Source: Clostridia bacterium
GTDB lineage: Bacteria > Bacillota > Clostridia > Christensenellales > Borkfalkiaceae
Direction of reading: 5' to 3'
Assembly (NCBI GenBank): GCA_900767815.1
Contig: CAAGAM010000221.1
Coordinates: 1 to 61,347, forward strand
DNA: 61,347 bases
Shown here: piece after piece, positions 1 to 7,588 of the stretch
Layout of the letters: every line of letters begins with the position of its first letter
Position numbering within the stretch: position 1 is the first letter of the stretch
The notes under the pieces: model-generated
Database searches by the model: none
Told to the model about the DNA's origin: nothing
What the model saw: the letters and a program-made list of their open reading frames with translations, nothing else
Translations under genes and position numbers: made by a program

Positions 1-135
1 CTTCGGGGTTCTCTTATTTATACGACTAAAATCTTCGTCGATAACGATATCTTTAAGGGTATGAATAAAAAAATCCTCGAACCCACGTTCAAGGAAACTC
101 AAAAATTACCTGTTTTTATTGAAATCAGAGGATAA
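1..135 (+). CDS. C-terminal fragment of an unrecognised protein, cut by the window start
   Basis: Frame 1 is open from the first base to a TAA at 133-135 and gives 44 residues (ends PVFIEIRG). The composition looks like ordinary protein, rich in Lys, Ile and Phe. I recognise no family. It runs towards the truncated minus-strand surface gene, so it may belong to a different block of DNA joined there. No start is visible. It could also be a chance open frame. Confidence 0.35.
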   Translation, partial: LRGSLIYTTKIFVDNDIFKGMNKKILEPTFKETQKLPVFIEIRG

Positions 136-139
136 AACT

Positions 140-196
140 ATGGTTTTTACTACTAAAAAGTGTTCGTGCGAGGTTAAACAAACGCAGAATTACTAA
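140..196 (+). CDS. very small ORF (18 aa) or 5' stub of a disrupted gene
   Basis: ATG at 140 is preceded by AGAGGA with 7-nt spacing, a good ribosome binding site. The product is MVFTTKKCSCEVKQTQNY and then a stop. It starts 4 nt after the preceding frame ends, as in an operon, and its 3' end overlaps the 3' end of the minus-strand surface gene. It may be the start of a second gene interrupted at a junction near 185. No family is recognisable. Confidence 0.2.
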   Translation: MVFTTKKCSCEVKQTQNY

Positions 197-1955
197 TACT
201 TGCTACAGGTAAAGAATTATAAATCGGCGGGATGAATATTTCCGTATCTGTGCAACTGCCTTTTGAAACTGAATAGCTTTTTTCATCTGAATTAAGAGTG
301 AATTTTAAATTTTCACTGTATTTAATTTCACCGCAAACAATACAGGGACCGTTTTTGCCGTTTGTGTAAATATGTCTTGCTTCAATAACTTCTTGTTCAA
401 CCAACACTTTGTTGCAAACAGAGCAGTGCTTACCTTCTGTTAAGCCTGTTTTCGTACAAGTGGGTGCAACCGCTTCGTCTATAACTTCGGTATGTCCTGC
501 GGGAACGACATTTTGCGTAACTAATATTTCGTTGCAAACAGAGCAGTGTTTACCTTCGGTTAAGCCTGTTTTCGTACAAGTGGGCACAACAGCTCTGTCA
601 ACAACTTCAGTATGTCCGTTTGCGGGGATAACTTCTTGCTCAACTAATATTTCGTTGCACACGGAGCAATGCTTGCCTTCGGTTAAACCTGTTTCGGTAC
701 AAGTGGGGGCAACGGCTTCGTCAACGACTTCGGTATGTCCGTTAGCAGGAACAACTTCCTGCGCAACTAAAATTTCATTGCAAACAGAGCAGTGTTTACC
801 TTCAGTTAAACCAGTATCAGTGCAAGTGGGAGCAACAACTTCGTCGATAACTTCAGTATGTCCGTTTGCGGGAATGGTTTCTTGCTCTACTAATATTGCG
901 TTACAAACGGAACAGTGCTTACCTTCAGTTAATCCTGTTTCTGTACAAGTGGGAGCAACGGCTTCGTCAATAACTTCGGTATGCCCGTTCGCGGGAACAA
1001 CTTCCTGTGCAACTAAAATTTCATTGCAAACAGAGCAGTGTTTACCTTCAGTTAAGCCGGTTTCGGTACAGGTCGGGGTTACAGCTTTATCGATAACTAC
1101 TGTATGCGCGGTTTTCGCTATACTATCGCTTTGTCTGTTGCCGCAATTTGAGCATATTCTATGCTTGCTTCCTGCTGTGGTGCAGGTGGGTGCATTGTCT
1201 GTTATCCACGAGCCATAATTGTGTGTAGTCTTAGGTATAATTTCTTGCTTAACAACAATTTCTCCGCAGGTTGCACATTTTTTACCTTCGGTAAGTCCTG
1301 CTTGAGTACAGGACGCCATAGTTGCAGGAATGGTTTTTAAATCGTGCTCGGCAAGGGGTGTTTCTTTTTGTTTAACTAAAATCTCGCCGCAAACCGAACA
1401 TTTTTTGCCTTCCGTTAAGCCTGTTTTGGTGCAGGTAGCTTCAATTGCCGCTAAAATTTCCTCTGTGTGAGGAGCTTTTTCGGTTTCAGTTTGTGAAATT
1501 AAAACCTCGCCGCAAACCGAACATTTTTTACCTTCCGTTAAACCTGTTTTAGTGCAGGTGGCTTCAACAGCCGCTAAAATCACCTCGGTATGGGGAAGTT
1601 TTTCGGTTTCGGTTTGCGGAATTAAAATCTTGCCGCAAACTTTACATTTTTTGCCTTCGGTAAGCCCGACCTGTGAGCAGGTTGCTTCCACAGCTGGAAT
1701 AATTTCTTCTATATGATTATCTGTTTTTGCGATTGCTTCGTTTTGTTTTTGTCCGCATTTTGAGCAAATACGAACTTTTTCACCTTCGGCGGCGCACGTC
1801 GCTTCGATTTCGGTCTGCCATTCTCCATATTCGTGCGCACATACTGTGGATTCTTCAGTTTTTTTGACAGCGTTTATTATTGCAAAGGCTGCGCCCGAAC
1901 ATAAAGTCAATCCGAGTATTACTGAAATCAATGTAATGATTGTCTTTTTCTTCAT
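174..1955 (-). pseudogene. secreted cysteine-repeat surface protein, truncated inside its first leucine-rich repeat
   Basis: A signal peptide (about residues 1-26, KKK then a hydrophobic stretch) is followed by about twelve repeats of 40-44 residues. Each repeat carries an ETGLTEGKHCSVCNEILV-like core with a CxxC pair, which suggests a zinc-ribbon-like or disulphide-bonded stalk. Residues 1-250 hold one repeat subtype (KKCSVCGE) and residues 280-535 another (KHCSVCNE). The last 45 residues match the start of a BspA-type leucine-rich repeat (IFIPPIYNSLPVASISNSAF), but the frame stops one residue later, where family members continue with many LRR units. The gene therefore appears 3'-truncated. 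The SD (AAAGGAGA) and ATG at 1955 are good. It is probably cell-surface or secreted, and its function is unknown. Confidence 0.7.
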
Positions 1956-2192
1956 AGCAAAATCTCCTTTTTAATCTCTATTTTTACATTTGCTGTTTTT
2001 AATATTTACAATAGTTGTTATCTAAAAGTATATATAAAAAACAAACTGGGTTGTCCCTCAAGTTTCGGCATTATCGTTTAACCTCCTTAAAAAATCCTTT
2101 TGGCATTAAAAAAGTGTCGCCCCAATGATTGAGAACGACACCTGTAAAAATGCACATTCTCGCTCTTGTTGCCACACAATTTATTACAACTA

Positions 2193-2260
2193 GAAACTTT
2201 TGATTTTTTGTAACGCGAAAAGAATACACTCTTACCGAAAGTGTATGAATCAAAAGTTTC
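2193..2260. repeat. nested inverted repeat in the 1956-2347 gap
   Basis: The outer arms gaaacttttgat (2193-2204) and atcaaaagtttc (2249-2260) are perfect 12-bp complements. An inner pair, atacact (2224-2230) and agtgtat (2240-2246), forms a 7-bp stem. Together they could fold as a two-level hairpin. The rest of the 391-bp gap between the surface gene and the VWA gene holds only the surface gene's upstream region; short frames there look non-coding. It could be a small mobile-repeat remnant, an RNA element or a terminator. Confidence 0.5.
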
Positions 2261-2347
2261 AAGTCGAAACAATAATATTTAAATTGAGTGGCAGGGTAAT
2301 TATAGCATTTTATTATGGATTTCGCAAGTCTTTTATATTGTAACCGA

Positions 2348-2860
2348 TTAAAAATTGCCTTTTACTTGTTTAATCAGTCTTTTAAGCCTGTTTTCGGAGA
2401 AGTAATCGAGAACGCCGCTTATGTTTGAAGCGAAAGTATATCGCGCAGTCTGAGTGTATTCGTCGGGTAGTCCATAAGCGATTGTATATCTAATCGCCCT
2501 TGAAAATTCCGTTTGTTTGTTCAGTTTGTAAAAAGCCCCTTCATAACCGCGCATTACATTAAACGACGAAAGCCATATAATGATTGAACGGGTCATAAAG
2601 GGGCTGTATTTTTTGTTGTAGTTCATTATAGACGAAAGTAAATCGAGAGCCTGAGCAAAATTTGGGTTTCCTTGCGGTCTCAAAGGTTCAAACGGGGATA
2701 AAATGCGGGCTTTATCATTGAACCCGATAATATGCAGTTGAACGTTTGGCTCTGTTTGGCAGGCTCGGTTTGCTTTTATGATGAATTGTTGCATTTGTTT
2801 TGTGAATCTCGCCGAATTATATGAAATGTCGGCGAGAATATATACGTTTGTCGTTCTCAT
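2348..2860 (-). CDS. VWA-domain-like protein (TerY-type) with a degenerate MIDAS motif
   Basis: 170 residues. The N-terminus (VYILADISYNS) has the beta-strand plus D-x-S start of a von Willebrand factor A domain. The third MIDAS position is Asn (D-I-S-Y-N) where DxSxS is expected. The following LHIIGFNDKARIL and the SIIIWLSS strand fit the Rossmann-like VWA core. Length is close to stand-alone TerY-like VWA proteins. It is predicted cytoplasmic, with no signal or membrane segment. SD AAGGAA precedes ATG at 2860. No ter genes or kinase partner lie nearby, so the role is unknown. Confidence 0.55.
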   Translation of the reverse strand: MRTTNVYILADISYNSARFTKQMQQFIIKANRACQTEPNVQLHIIGFNDKARILSPFEPLRPQGNPNFAQALDLLSSIMNYNKKYSPFMTRSIIIWLSSFNVMRGYEGAFYKLNKQTEFSRAIRYTIAYGLPDEYTQTARYTFASNISGVLDYFSENRLKRLIKQVKGNF

Positions 2861-2935
2861 TGTAAAAATTCCTTTTTGTCTTGTTTTAGTCCCACCCGCC
2901 CCCGAAAAGAAGTTTTGCGCGGAACTTCTGCCGCC

Positions 2936-2979
2936 CCCTTTCGGGGCAAAACGGGAAGAACCCCGAAAGGGTTTTTATT
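2936..2979 (+). terminator. strong hairpin with T-run in a non-coding, hairpin-rich stretch
   Basis: CCCTTTCGGGG (2936-2946) pairs with CCCCGAAAGGG (2961-2971), followed by TTTTTATT. It has the form of a rho-independent terminator reading right, although no plus-strand gene precedes it. The stretch 2861-3336 has no credible gene. It holds this hairpin, GAAGTT/AACTTC at 2909-2928, and several runs of C or G near 2890-3160. A structured RNA is possible but unproven. Confidence 0.4.
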
Positions 2980-3206
2980 CGAATCGGGGAAAACGGGCGG
3001 CGATTGATTGCCGCAGATTTAGTAAAAATCGCGACGAAACAGCCCTGAATATGCAGGCTAAGTGGAATTTTTTGCGAAAAATCGCGAAATCGGGCTTATG
3101 CTTGATGTCAAGGGTCGGGCGAAAATCGGGAGTTTTCCCGTTTTCTCCCCGATTCCCCGATTTTGTTTCGGAGAGAATATGATATGCTGAAAGAGTATAT
3201 GTAAAA

Positions 3207-3238
3207 CCCCGACTTTGCGGATATGCGAAAAGTCGGGG
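3207..3238 (-). terminator. hairpin, probable minus-strand terminator
   Basis: CCCCGACTTT (3207-3216) pairs with AAAGTCGGGG (3229-3238). On the minus strand the stem is followed by TTTTAC. It lies about 100 bp beyond the first tRNA-operon terminator and could be a backup terminator. Confidence 0.5.
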
Positions 3239-3336
3239 AGATATAGATAAACCTCTGAACGTTCAGGGGTGAAATGGTGCAACGCCCTTGGCGATTGTAG
3301 GCGACAAGGACGGATAAACAGCATTAAAGAGCATAG

Positions 3337-3375
3337 AAAAAACGCGTCTGTTCCTGAATTCCAAGAACGGACGCG
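3337..3375 (-). terminator. rho-independent terminator of the tRNA operon
   Basis: CGCGTCTGTTC (3343-3353) pairs with GAACGGACGCG (3365-3375) with one G-U pair. On the minus strand a TTTTTT run follows. It begins about 9 bp after the 3' CCA of tRNA-Glu, as expected for the end of this operon. Confidence 0.75.
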
Positions 3376-3383
3376 CCTCGTGT

Positions 3384-3458
3384 TGGTGACCCCTACGGGA
3401 TTCGAACCCATGATACCACCGTGAAAGGGTGGTGTCTTAACCGCTTGACCAAGGGGCC
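3384..3458 (-). tRNA. tRNA-Glu (anticodon TTC)
   Basis: The minus strand folds as a cloverleaf with 5' GGCCCCT, anticodon loop CTTTCAC (anticodon TTC), T-loop GGTTCGAATCC and encoded CCA. It is the last gene of a three-tRNA operon. Confidence 0.95.
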
Positions 3459-3517
3459 GTATTCTGTTGTATATTATCTATCGCTTTAAGGCTGTGCCTT
3501 AGAGCAGTGTTATCAGC

Positions 3518-3594
3518 TGGTAGCGGCGGTCAGATTCGAACCAACGACCTGCCGGGTATGAACCGGCCGCTATAACCAACTAAGCTACGCCGCC
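3518..3594 (-). tRNA. tRNA-Met (elongator, anticodon CAT)
   Basis: The minus strand begins GGCGGCGTAGCTTAGTTGG, has anticodon loop TTCATAC and ends with encoded CCA. The acceptor G1-U72 pair and overall sequence match the Bacillus-type elongator tRNA-Met, not the Ile2(CAT) tRNA. It is the second gene of the operon. Confidence 0.9.
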
Positions 3595-3637
3595 ATAAAA
3601 ATCGTAAGCAAGCAAACTTGTCGCTTGCTTACTACAA

Positions 3638-3714
<77 letters not shown>

Positions 3715-3732
3715 CCGTCAAATTGCTTGTAT

Positions 3733-3761
3733 ATAATACTATATTAAAAAATATTTGTCAA
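3733..3761 (-). promoter_or_regulatory. SigA-type promoter of the tRNA operon
   Basis: On the minus strand TTGACA (3756-3761) is separated by 17 bp from TATTAT (3733-3738), about 12 bp upstream of mature tRNA-fMet. It is divergent from the tilS promoter. Confidence 0.8.
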
Positions 3762-3814
3762 CAGTTTTAAGGCACTTTTTAAAAAAAATATTTTTTTCTT
3801 TTTTGTCAGTTTTC

Positions 3815-3843
3815 TTGTGCAAAATCGGCGGAATTGGTATAAT
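3815..3843 (+). promoter_or_regulatory. SigA-type promoter of tilS-hpt
   Basis: TTGTGC (3815-3820), a 17-bp spacer and TATAAT (3838-3843) precede the tilS ATG at 3878, giving a leader of about 28 nt. Confidence 0.7.
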
Positions 3844-3877
3844 ATATATATTGAATATTTTTGGGACAGAAAGCAGT

Positions 3878-5203
3878 ATGTTAAACACCGGACTTTTCAA
3901 TAAAAACGAAGTTATCGCCGTAGCGCTTTCGGGCGGTAAGGATTCGGTGTGCCTTCTGGACATGCTTTTAAAAGAAAAGGATAAACTCGGTGTAGAAGTG
4001 AAAGCCGTTAACGTCGATCACGGCATAAGAGGAGAAACGTCCGAGCGGGACAGTTTGTTTGTTAAAAACCTTTGCGAGCGGCTTTCGGTGCCGTTATATT
4101 ATGAAAAAGCGGACTGCCCGAAGTTTTCTAAGGAGAACGGATTATCGCCCGAAGAGGGGGCGAGAATTCTTCGTTATCGGGTTTTTGCCCGCGCTATCGA
4201 AAGCGGATTTTGCGATAAAATAGCGACGGCGCATCATGCGAGCGACAGAGCGGAGACGATTTTGTTTAATCTTTTCCGCGGGACTTCGCCATTAGGCGCG
4301 GGCGGAATAGGCGAGACGGGGCGCGACGGAAAGATAATTCGCCCCATGTTATCGCTTTCGCGTGAAGAAATAGACGAATACGCCGACGAAAACAAGCTCG
4401 AATACGTAACGGACGAAACTAACTTTGAAACCGATTACACGAGAAATTTTTTGCGGCTTAATGTGATTCCGCTTATAAAAGAGAGATTTCCCGAGGCGGA
4501 AAAGAGTATTTTGCGCTTTGCCGACACGGTTATGTGCGACGACGAGTATCTTACAAAACTTGCCGAAAGCGCGATTCGGGAACAAAACGACGAAATAAGC
4601 TTTGACGAAAATTTACCGAAGCCGATTTTTCTTCGCGCGGCGATAACGGCGATGAAAAAACTCGGGATAAAGAAAGACTATGAAAAAATTCATGCCGAAA
4701 TTTCATACGGACTGAAAAATCTTGAAAACGGCAAGGAAGTAAGCCTTCCGAAAGGGATTTTCGCCGTGCGGGAATACGGCAGAATAGTATTTTATAAAAA
4801 AACCGAAACCAAACCGTTTGAAAAACCTTTCAAGGTAGGAAAGTACGATTTTTGCGGAAAAACATACTCGTTCGAACTTGCCGAAAAACAATCCGATGAA
4901 GATCTTAAAATACGCGATAATCGACTTATAGGCGACTTTTCCAAGATTCACGAAGGCGCGGTTTTAAGAACTAAGCGCGCGGGGGATATGTTTACGAAGT
5001 TCGGCGGGGGAACGAAAAAGCTTAAAGATTACCTTATCGACAAAAAGATACCCAAACGCAATCGTGATAAGCTTCTTCTGATTGCCAAAGACGAAAAAAT
5101 ACTGATTATTTGCGGAATTGAAATTTCCGACCTTATTAGAGTAGACAAAAGCACGAGTAATGTGCTACAATGTTATATATCAGACAATTTAAACAAAGGC
5201 TAA
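3878..5203 (+). CDS. tilS: tRNA(Ile)-lysidine synthase
   Basis: TilS converts C34 of tRNA-Ile(CAU) to lysidine using ATP and lysine, so that the tRNA reads AUA. The PP-loop ATPase signature is SGGKDS, about 20 residues from the start, followed by NVDHGIRGE and a TAHHASDRAET segment. The C-terminal domain has the characteristic TKKLKDYLIDKKIP motif. Total is 441 residues, normal for the family. I chose ATG 3878 because the longer frame from 3755 would begin upstream of the promoter and the sequence LNTGLFNKNEVIAVALSGG starts as TilS should. It pairs with hpt 8 bp downstream, a common Firmicutes arrangement; ftsH, often next, is absent here. Confidence 0.95.
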   Translation: MLNTGLFNKNEVIAVALSGGKDSVCLLDMLLKEKDKLGVEVKAVNVDHGIRGETSERDSLFVKNLCERLSVPLYYEKADCPKFSKENGLSPEEGARILRYRVFARAIESGFCDKIATAHHASDRAETILFNLFRGTSPLGAGGIGETGRDGKIIRPMLSLSREEIDEYADENKLEYVTDETNFETDYTRNFLRLNVIPLIKERFPEAEKSILRFADTVMCDDEYLTKLAESAIREQNDEISFDENLPKPIFLRAAITAMKKLGIKKDYEKIHAEISYGLKNLENGKEVSLPKGIFAVREYGRIVFYKKTETKPFEKPFKVGKYDFCGKTYSFELAEKQSDEDLKIRDNRLIGDFSKIHEGAVLRTKRAGDMFTKFGGGTKKLKDYLIDKKIPKRNRDKLLLIAKDEKILIICGIEISDLIRVDKSTSNVLQCYISDNLNKG

Positions 5204-5211
5204 GGTGAATT

Positions 5212-5754
5212 ATGTACAACGAAGTTCTGGAAAAAACACTTATCTCCGAAGAACAACTTAAAACGAGAATAAGCGAACTGGCAAAACAAATCGAAAAAGA
5301 TTACGAGGGCAAATCTCCCGTTATCGTAGGCGTGCTTAAGGGAAGCGTGATGTTTTATACCGATCTTGTAAGGCAAATTGATCTTCCGCTTACCGTTGAT
5401 TTTATGTCGATTTCGAGTTACGGAGCGGGTGTTAATTCTACGGGTGAAGTTAAAATAATCAAAGATATCGACGGTAAAATCGGCGGAAAGGACGTTATTA
5501 TCGTTGAGGATATCGTTGACAGCGGTTACTCGATGAACTGCCTTTTAAAGCTTTTTGCAACCCGTTCGCCTAAATCCGTGAGGGTTTGCGCGCTTTTGGA
5601 TAAACCCTCCAGAAGAGAAATTCCCGTTCCGATCGATTACACGGGTTTTCAGGTTGCAAACGAATTCGTCGTCGGTTACGGGCTTGATTACGCGGGGCTT
5701 TACAGAAATATTCCGTTTATCGGCGTTCTTAAAAAGGAAGTTTACGAAAAGTAA
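5212..5754 (+). CDS. hpt: hypoxanthine phosphoribosyltransferase
   Basis: A purine-salvage enzyme forming IMP or GMP from hypoxanthine or guanine and PRPP in the cytoplasm. The PRPP-binding loop is VIIVEDIVDSGYSM (residues about 98-111), and SSYGAGVNSTG matches the flexible loop of bacterial Hpt. The length (180) is typical. SD AAGGTGA precedes ATG, and the gene is co-transcribed with tilS. A terminator follows at 5810-5850. Confidence 0.95.
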   Translation: MYNEVLEKTLISEEQLKTRISELAKQIEKDYEGKSPVIVGVLKGSVMFYTDLVRQIDLPLTVDFMSISSYGAGVNSTGEVKIIKDIDGKIGGKDVIIVEDIVDSGYSMNCLLKLFATRSPKSVRVCALLDKPSRREIPVPIDYTGFQVANEFVVGYGLDYAGLYRNIPFIGVLKKEVYEK

Positions 5755-5809
5755 TTTTCGGCTGAGAGCTAATGAATTTTTAAGACAAGCAAATTAACAA
5801 AAAAAATAT

Positions 5810-5850
5810 CGGCGGACAATGAGATGAGCTTTATTGTTCGCCGTTTTTTT
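5810..5850 (+). terminator. rho-independent terminator of tilS-hpt
   Basis: CGGCGGACAAT (5810-5820) pairs with ATTGTTCGCCG (5833-5843) with one G-U pair, and a run of seven T follows. Confidence 0.8.
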
Positions 5851-5940
5851 ACGTTTAAATTTCGGATAAGTAATATTTTTACATCGAAACTTTTGGTTGT
5901 TGAGATTGATCTTAAAATTTGGATTAAAATGCAGAAATCG

Positions 5941-5958
5941 GTCTATAAGGCGATTAAC
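5941..5958 (+). repeat. dispersed intergenic motif, gtctataaggcgattaac variant
   Basis: This exact 18-mer occurs once more, inverted, at 36966-36983, and is related to the ctataagtcgattatc motif at 45150, 52450 and 61026. It lies between the ends of hpt and the XRE gene and is followed by a T-run (ctcttttt). Confidence 0.6.
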
Positions 5959-5986
5959 AGGCTCTTTTTGATATGGTAAACGATAA

Positions 5987-6190
5987 TTAAAACGTGTTTC
6001 TGTCGAAAATCTCGTCAAGAGAGACGTTATAAAAATCTGCTAATTTGATAAGCGTTTCATAGTCCGGGCGAACTTTATCCGTTTCGTATCTTGTGTAGTT
6101 CACGCGGCTTATCCCGAGCCTCACGGATAATTCTTGTTGCGTTAATCCTTCAGAGATTCTTAATTCTTTCAGCTTATTTCCGATTTGCAA
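5987..6190 (-). CDS. small XRE-family HTH repressor
   Basis: 67 residues, almost all one helix-turn-helix domain: KLKELRISEGLTQQELSVRLGISRVNYTRYE, then DYETLIKLADFYNVSLDEIF. It resembles SinR/Xre-type single-domain regulators. I chose TTG at 6190 because AAGGGGG lies 10 nt upstream and the product then begins QIGNKLKELR, as relatives do; the longer frame to 6331 would cover the operator. It is divergent from the zinc-ribbon membrane gene, with two palindromes between them, so it probably represses itself, its neighbour or both. Confidence 0.8.
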   Translation of the reverse strand: MQIGNKLKELRISEGLTQQELSVRLGISRVNYTRYETDKVRPDYETLIKLADFYNVSLDEIFDRNTF

Positions 6191-6218
6191 GATATAAAAT
6201 CCCCCTTGGCTTTTATGC

Positions 6219-6272
6219 TTGACATTGTACATTAAATGTACTATAATTAAATAAAAAGTACACATTATGTAC
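6219..6272 (+). promoter_or_regulatory. promoter with two palindromic operators
   Basis: TTGACA (6219-6224), a 17-bp spacer and TATAAT (6242-6247) form a consensus promoter reading right. The spacer contains the perfect palindrome GTACATTAAATGTAC (6227-6241). A second site, GTACACATTATGTAC (6258-6272), lies 31 bp away centre to centre, three helical turns. The XRE protein is the obvious candidate ligand. Confidence 0.75.
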
Positions 6273-6288
6273 AAAAACGGAGGATAAA

Positions 6289-6666
6289 ATGTTTTGCAAA
6301 TACTGCGGTAAGGAGTTGGACGACGATGCAAAATTTTGCAAATATTGCGGCAAAATCGTTCGGGACGAAGCGAAGACGGAAGATCGAAAAAACTCAGCGA
6401 AAGGTATTTCCATAGGAGGATTTGTCGTTGCCGTCGTCGCGCTGGTTTGTTCTTTGTTTCCGAGAGGGTTGATTGCTTTCTTGTTTTCCGTCTATACGTT
6501 TATACCCGGCTTCGTATTATGTGTCGTAGGTATGGTCCTAAGCATCGTCGGCATGGCGATTGACGGAAAAAATAACATGGCGTTTGCGGGGTTTGTTATT
6601 GCGGCGTGCGGAATGCTTATATGCGGAATAAGAACGTTTCCCGTTTTGGATATATTTTTGCGTTAA
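6289..6666 (+). CDS. zinc-ribbon membrane protein
   Basis: 125 residues. The N-terminus has two CxxCG knuckles (FCKYCGKELDDDAKFCKYCGK), a zinc-ribbon as in many clostridial membrane proteins. Three hydrophobic segments follow (about 44-58, 65-88, 96-115). The first ATG has AACGGAGGA as SD. It is controlled by the promoter with palindromes shared with the XRE gene. Function unknown; it may be a small sensor or stress membrane protein. Confidence 0.7.
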   Translation: MFCKYCGKELDDDAKFCKYCGKIVRDEAKTEDRKNSAKGISIGGFVVAVVALVCSLFPRGLIAFLFSVYTFIPGFVLCVVGMVLSIVGMAIDGKNNMAFAGFVIAACGMLICGIRTFPVLDIFLR

Positions 6667-6718
6667 AACCTTGATTTAGCGGGCGAATTGTGCTAAAATA
6701 TAGTTGTAGTAGGCAAAG

Positions 6719-6764
6719 AACAGTCCGAAAACATTTCGCAAGACCGAGGTTCGGATTGTTTTTT
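6719..6764 (+). terminator. terminator after the zinc-ribbon gene
   Basis: AACAGTCCGAA (6719-6729) pairs with TTCGGATTGTT (6750-6760) with one G-U pair, followed by TTTT. The loop is long (20 nt). Confidence 0.6.
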
Positions 6765-6833
6765 GCCGGCATATCAAACGCGCGGAAAATCGGTAGAGAA
6801 GTTCTCGGTTTTTTCGTGCTTCGGAGCATAATT

Positions 6834-7430
6834 TTGAATAAAAAACTGATAATCGTAGCCTCGCCGCCCGCTTGCGGAAAAACAAGGCTTTCAAAAAGAA
6901 TCGCAACCGAGTTTTACGGCTGCGTTTATCTCGATAAAGACAGCCTTATTCCGCTTTCGAAACGTATTTTTACGGTGGCGAAAAAACCGTATAATCGCAG
7001 CTCGGAGTTTTTCAAACGGGAAATAAGAGATTATGAATACGACGCGATTTTAAATATCGCGACGGAAGCTTTGAAATATAACGATACGGTTATTTTAAAC
7101 GCGCCTTTTTCAACCGAGCTTCGCGACGGCGAATATATGGAAAAGCTTAAATCAAGGCTGTCAAGAGTCGGCGCAAGGCTTATCGTGGTGTGGATAAATT
7201 CGGATGAAAAGACGTGCCATGCGAATATGAAACGTCGCAATTCCGACAGAGATAAGTGGAAGCTGGAACATTGGAAGGAGTATATCAAAAACGTTGATTT
7301 CACGCCGCCCGAGAGTGTTCCGGGGCAGTTGATCGTGTATAACGGACGACGTGATAACTTCGGCAATATTGACGAATTTAAAAGGCTTACAGAGGCTTTG
7401 GGAACTAAAGAGAGAGACTTCTCCGATTAA
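6834..7430 (+). CDS. P-loop ATPase/kinase-like protein (AAA_33 / zeta-toxin-like fold)
   Basis: 198 residues. Walker A is ASPPACGKTRLSK (residues about 8-20) after beta-strand KKLIIV. VYLDKDSLIP follows, as in gluconate-kinase/zeta-like P-loop kinases, with a lid-like region RRNSDRDKWK (about 140). I start at TTG 6834 because the Walker strand begins right there and GGAG lies upstream; the longer frame would run through the preceding terminator. No antitoxin is adjacent, so I do not call it a toxin. It probably phosphorylates a small molecule of unknown identity. Confidence 0.65.
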   Translation: MNKKLIIVASPPACGKTRLSKRIATEFYGCVYLDKDSLIPLSKRIFTVAKKPYNRSSEFFKREIRDYEYDAILNIATEALKYNDTVILNAPFSTELRDGEYMEKLKSRLSRVGARLIVVWINSDEKTCHANMKRRNSDRDKWKLEHWKEYIKNVDFTPPESVPGQLIVYNGRRDNFGNIDEFKRLTEALGTKERDFSD

Positions 7431-7538
7431 GATTTATAGGCAAGTTGCGGCGTTTTTATAATGACGCCGAAAATTTAATAAGACTACGACAATTTTTCAA
7501 AAACAGAGAAGTGAAATATTATATAAGCATAAAATTTG

Positions 7539-7566
7539 AGCGGCTGCCCGGAAGGGCAGCCGCTCA
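7539..7566 (-). terminator. perfect 12-bp hairpin, terminator of the coiled-coil gene
   Basis: GAGCGGCTGCCC (7539-7550), loop GGAA, GGGCAGCCGCTC (7555-7566). On the minus strand it lies 22 bp after the stop of the 845-residue gene and is followed by AAATTTTAT, a weak T-tract. The rest of 7431-7588 has no gene. Confidence 0.65.
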
Positions 7567-7588
7567 TTGCTTTAAATTCGATTTTTGA

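Noticed and set aside
409..1218. 269-residue plus-strand open frame with repeats
   Set aside because: Antisense to the cysteine-repeat protein; its repetitiveness comes from the coding repeats on the other strand.
400..1700. Regularly spaced DNA repeats, possible CRISPR
   Set aside because: Units are about 125-130 bp, in frame and protein-coding (CxxC repeats); there are no short spacers and no cas genes.
2071..2272. Two short minus-strand frames (61-63 aa)
   Set aside because: They run through the nested inverted repeat and lack an SD or family match.
3058..3411. 117-residue minus-strand frame
   Set aside because: Overlaps tRNA-Glu and its terminator; no family features.
4915..4936. Motif copy inside tilS as a regulatory site
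   Set aside because: It encodes NRLIG in frame and may be codon coincidence; kept only as part of the motif count.
6690..6833. N-terminal extension of the P-loop protein
   Set aside because: It runs through a terminator hairpin; the TTG at 6834 has GGAG upstream and fits the start of the Walker strand.
6834..7430. Zeta-type toxin of a toxin-antitoxin pair
   Set aside because: No antitoxin gene is adjacent and the P-loop features are shared by many harmless kinases.
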